This document shows, piece by piece, positions 61,001 through 64,000 of a DNA stretch of 64,000 bases. Position numbers and translations under genes: made by a program. Each line of letters starts with the position of its first letter. Within the stretch, counting starts at the first letter, position 1. Where the stretch lies: assembly GCF_964204645.1 (NCBI RefSeq), contig NC_134034.1, positions 5,699,414-5,763,413 on the forward strand. The letters are read 5' to 3'. This DNA comes from Tubulanus polymorphus (lineage: Eukaryota; Nemertea; Palaeonemertea; Tubulaniformes; Tubulanidae). The notes under the pieces are model-generated. The model saw nothing but the letters and a program-made list of their open reading frames with translations. It made no database searches and was not told where the DNA came from.

Positions 61001-63387
61001 TTTTTTGACACCTTATGAGATGTCAATTATATTTGGCTACTGAGTGACATGAAGCTAAGTTGTCTCATACTGTTCTATCATTGATGTACTGGTATAGAAA
61101 TTGAGCTTGTGAACCTGGCGTAGTCTTTGATGGAAGGGAGAGTCACTCTCGGAAAAAGCCAACGATAGTATAATCGACAGTGGTCAGGAAATGTTTGTCA
61201 CAGAACTCCTCTGTAACCACGGTTGTTCCGGTCTTCATCTACAGCGATTGCGCTTATGCCAAGATTGGTTTTTTTGTCCAAAACTAATGCGTTTACGCCA
61301 AAGAGTTGACTAATTTACAACCTCCGCATAATCATAGTTCCGGTTTTTATCGAATAGCAGCGCTAGTGTACTGCCTGTCACACCCGTCAGCAACATAGGT
61401 CAAAACAAACAGTCGTGTGCTGTGAGGATCAGCTGGCAAGTTTGCAAGCGTCCTGGCTACGTAAATTTGCATTACTGAGGTCACGACTGTATCATCATCA
61501 TTTTGTACACAGGATAGCTTATCTTGATCAATGCAACAGATGAAAATGCAAAGGTGGGAAAGAACCTTCCTGATAAGATTTATTACATGGCCCCCAATAA
61601 ACCAAAAAACATATTTCAGGCATATGGCAACAATGACTCATAAAATCAGTCGCAGTTGCTAAGGGAACATATTTTTTCTCATTAATCAGCATTTTTCTTT
61701 ACGGTACCTGTTCTGTTACCTGTGGCTACCAAAAAAATACCTCAATGTGACACTTGTCATAAAGAGGCAACTTGATCAGCCAAGAAAGGGTTTAGACCAT
61801 TCAGGTAATTATTTCATGCATAAATGATTTAAAAGGAACTGAACAGTGCTATTTCAACATGCACACCGTTTGAATAAAACATAATTAAAACTACAAGACC
61901 CAGCTCCGCAGCAGGACTATCATTCAATTTAGCTATTTCCTCAAAACTTGGAAATTTATGTTAATTTTTTCTCAACTACAACGAAACTGGTTCTTGTCAC
62001 AATGCGATTGAACAAAACACTTACGATGACTACATCACCACCGGTACCAAGTGCAATCTTGTCACCATGGAGACTACGAGAAGATAGCGGGGATAGGCTG
62101 CAAATATTGCGTGGTGATGATGATGATGATGCTGTACTGCTGCTACGAGACACTGGTGAAGACGGTGTAGGAATTTTCAATCTTGGGGTTGATGAGGTCA
62201 AACTCTTTGGTGATGTTGGAGTTCCTGTCAACTTACTGCTCGTTGAAGTAAGCGAAGGAATTTTTGACGTTGATTTGAACGAAGATTGTTTCTGGGGTGG
62301 AGTGGATTTTTTTGGGATCTTGCTAGTGCTGCGGGTATTCACATTATCATTCATGAATGGATTAAGAACATCTTTGTGAGCAGAGGCCTCTTCGTTGTTT
62401 GAATAAAAAGGATTTGTCCGCATCATAGACGTGGTGTTTTCTTCGTCAATAAAAAATGGATTCGTTTCTTGTGTATATTTTTGACCATCGCTGCTAAGCA
62501 ATGAAGCAGTTATTGTATCAAGTTCAACTGTAATTGGCGAAGAAGGGAAATCAATCATGATTTCTGCGGAGTCATATTTCATCGCAGAGGTGTTTGATCC
62601 GGATGAAATTTTTCGTATGGGTAATGCAGATCTTTTAGCAGGTTCACTCACTCCACCTTTTAGTGGGGGAGACGCTGTTGCATCTTTGGCGGATGAAATG
62701 TCAAAAGCTGCGGATTCTTTACAAGTAGCGGTTACAGGATTTACCGGACGATGGTCTGTTCTCACTTTTTGGGGCAGTTTAGATCCTGATAAGTTCCTCA
62801 CTTCAGAAGATGAATTCAAAGTCGATGTTTTCCCCTAAAGATAGAGATATGAGGCGGTAATGATAATGAATGTGAATGAAAGCCAAACGTTTTGACATCA
62901 GTGCAAAATACTGCAGTATACATGTGCCTACATAAATACTATCATCAACTATAATTTTTGTTACCGGAATTATCATTTTCCCAAATCCGTTTGAAAAAAC
63001 ACTTGCTTTCATGATAAAATCAACCAAATAAATACTCTCAAATTTACTTTTAAGGAAAACAATAATGGTTGCTTTCTTAACCGATTTGAGTCGAGTCACC
63101 ATTTATGCTAACAAATATGAAGGCAGGGTAATGATTAGAATGGAGCACACTACCGCAATTGGACTAACCACCACTGATTTATCATTTAATGGTACAAATT
63201 CAGACGTTATGCTAAAACAGGTATGTTAAAATTGATCTATACTAAGAGATGAACAGAATTTGGAAATACATTACACACATGTTAAAACTAATTAACCCTA
63301 TCCACAAATTATAATCCACTCATTGTACTTACCGAAAATGCAACACTTTTATCATTTGTTTCTAACAAATTGCGGGATGAATCGAGC
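58030..63387 (-). CDS. Unidentified Ser/Thr-rich protein with NPF and SxIP motifs, 3' end of gene
   Basis: Exons (minus): 63333-63387, 62025-62834, 58030-58242, with GT/AG borders. The first entry is phase 1 and the later junctions are phase 0; earlier exons lie outside the window. The protein piece is about 359 aa, low-complexity and Ser/Thr/Pro-rich. The 810-nt exon has three NPF motifs (62462, 62414, 62363: TNPFFID, TNPFYS, LNPFMND), the known ligand of EH domains in endocytic recycling proteins. Two SKIP motifs in basic context follow (62324 STSKIPKK, 62267 STSKIPS), matching the SxIP signal that binds EB proteins at microtubule plus ends. A C-terminal SPWHVNSLEKKATRRVP block looks conserved. 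I do not recognise the family. Function in endocytic or microtubule traffic is inferred from motifs only. Confidence 0.7.
59015..59750. repeat. Dispersed repeat of about 0.7 kb, copy 2
   Basis: Direct copy of 53541-54216, lying inside the last intron of the NPF/SxIP gene. Confidence 0.8.
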
Positions 63388-63487
63388 CTAAAATGTACAA
63401 ATGAATGAGTTGCAATAAGAAAAATACATTTGCAGTTATCTATTTACAATACATGATCCTCTATCAACCCAAGTATCAAACATAAAC

Positions 63488-63725
63488 TAGGAGTCCATGG
63501 ACACCATGCCCACTTGGTATGTGGTTTAAAATGATTAACAATCTAACAATTCAATATTCAGTGCCCCCTGGTGAAAATATAGTGAAATCAATGACCTTAC
63601 TACACTAAAACTTACTACAATCATAGAGATACTAAAACATTCTATCATTTAATGCCCCCTGGTGACCATATACAAAACCCAATGACCTTGAAACTCACCC
63701 CGATCATAGAACATGTCATGAGTAC
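63488..63725 (-). mobile_element. HINE-like repeat, truncated 3' part
   Basis: Begins ACTAGGAGTCCATGGACACC with GCCCACTTGG, then two tandem-unit fragments with GCCCCCTGGTGA (63564, 63653). It runs into unrelated sequence near 63725. It lies upstream of the last visible exon of the NPF/SxIP gene. Confidence 0.65.
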
Positions 63726-63768
63726 TATAGTCGGGTTCGTCAAAGATTCACTAAAATTGATAATTAAC

Positions 63769-63774
<6 letters not shown>

Positions 63775-63818
<44 letters not shown>
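63775..63818. repeat. (TA)n microsatellite
   Basis: 22 uninterrupted TA dinucleotides. Confidence 0.98.
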
Positions 63819-63822
<4 letters not shown>

Positions 63823-64000
63823 TAACCAGTTATTTTGCGTCCAGGGGTAGAATGAACTAACCAGCGCTAAACCACAGGAAGATGATTTAGGCCAATCCCC
63901 CCAGACGACTGGTTAAACGCTCATGTACGATTGGTCAGTCTTTGTTTTACAGCAAGAGAAATAACTTTAATTGTTTAACTTAATTACAAGAGTCACTCAG

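Noticed and set aside
61948-62838. Plus-strand frames of 143 and 93 codons
   Set aside because: They are antisense shadows of the NPF/SxIP exon.

Overview
This is a eukaryotic, intron-rich, AT-rich window with no bacterial features. Genes are split by canonical GT/AG introns. Several non-LTR, DNA-transposon and Helitron-like repeats occur as multiple copies. The gene content is animal: a neuronal Cdk5 activator p35, an SLC47-type MATE exporter with the animal-specific 13th membrane segment, and a SUMO-protease/PHD gene. Low GC, compact introns full of short non-autonomous transposons and recurrent short motifs suggest a marine invertebrate (an ambulacrarian such as a hemichordate or echinoderm, or a lophotrochozoan). 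The species cannot be fixed from the sequence alone.

Layout. (1) 80-1598, plus: 3' end of a Ulp1/SENP-like cysteine protease gene with a C-terminal PHD finger; earlier exons lie outside the window. (2) 1.6-17.2 kb: gene desert with a BEL/Pao remnant, TIR elements, a Helentron/HINE-like element, a foldback, a hammerhead-like repeat end and a 1.56 kb element with GGTAAAAATCCCC termini. (3) 17209-36199, plus: an 18-exon SLC47/MATE transporter (746 aa) whose coding exons join in frame when intron 1 is given a GC-AG boundary. Its introns carry palindromes, two further HINE-like copies, a 13-unit minisatellite bracketed by inverted tandem arrays, MITEs and a hammerhead-like motif. (4) 36.2-44.2 kb: a further HINE-like copy nearly identical to the intronic one, and a pogo/Tigger-like element. 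(5) 44261-45211, minus: intronless CDK5R (p35). (6) 45.2-58.0 kb: gene-free, with MITEs, a tRNA-derived inverted pair and a degenerate piggyBac-like element. (7) 58030-63387, minus: 3' end of an unidentified Ser/Thr-rich gene with three NPF and two SxIP motifs.

The genes do not form a pathway. I found no clearly new multi-gene system. The most unusual signals are the minisatellite with inverted tandem arms (26.3-27.3 kb), hammerhead-like motifs including one built as a head-to-head palindrome (18.25-18.39 kb), the HINE-like repeat family, and the altered proton-site residues and long extra loop of the MATE protein.
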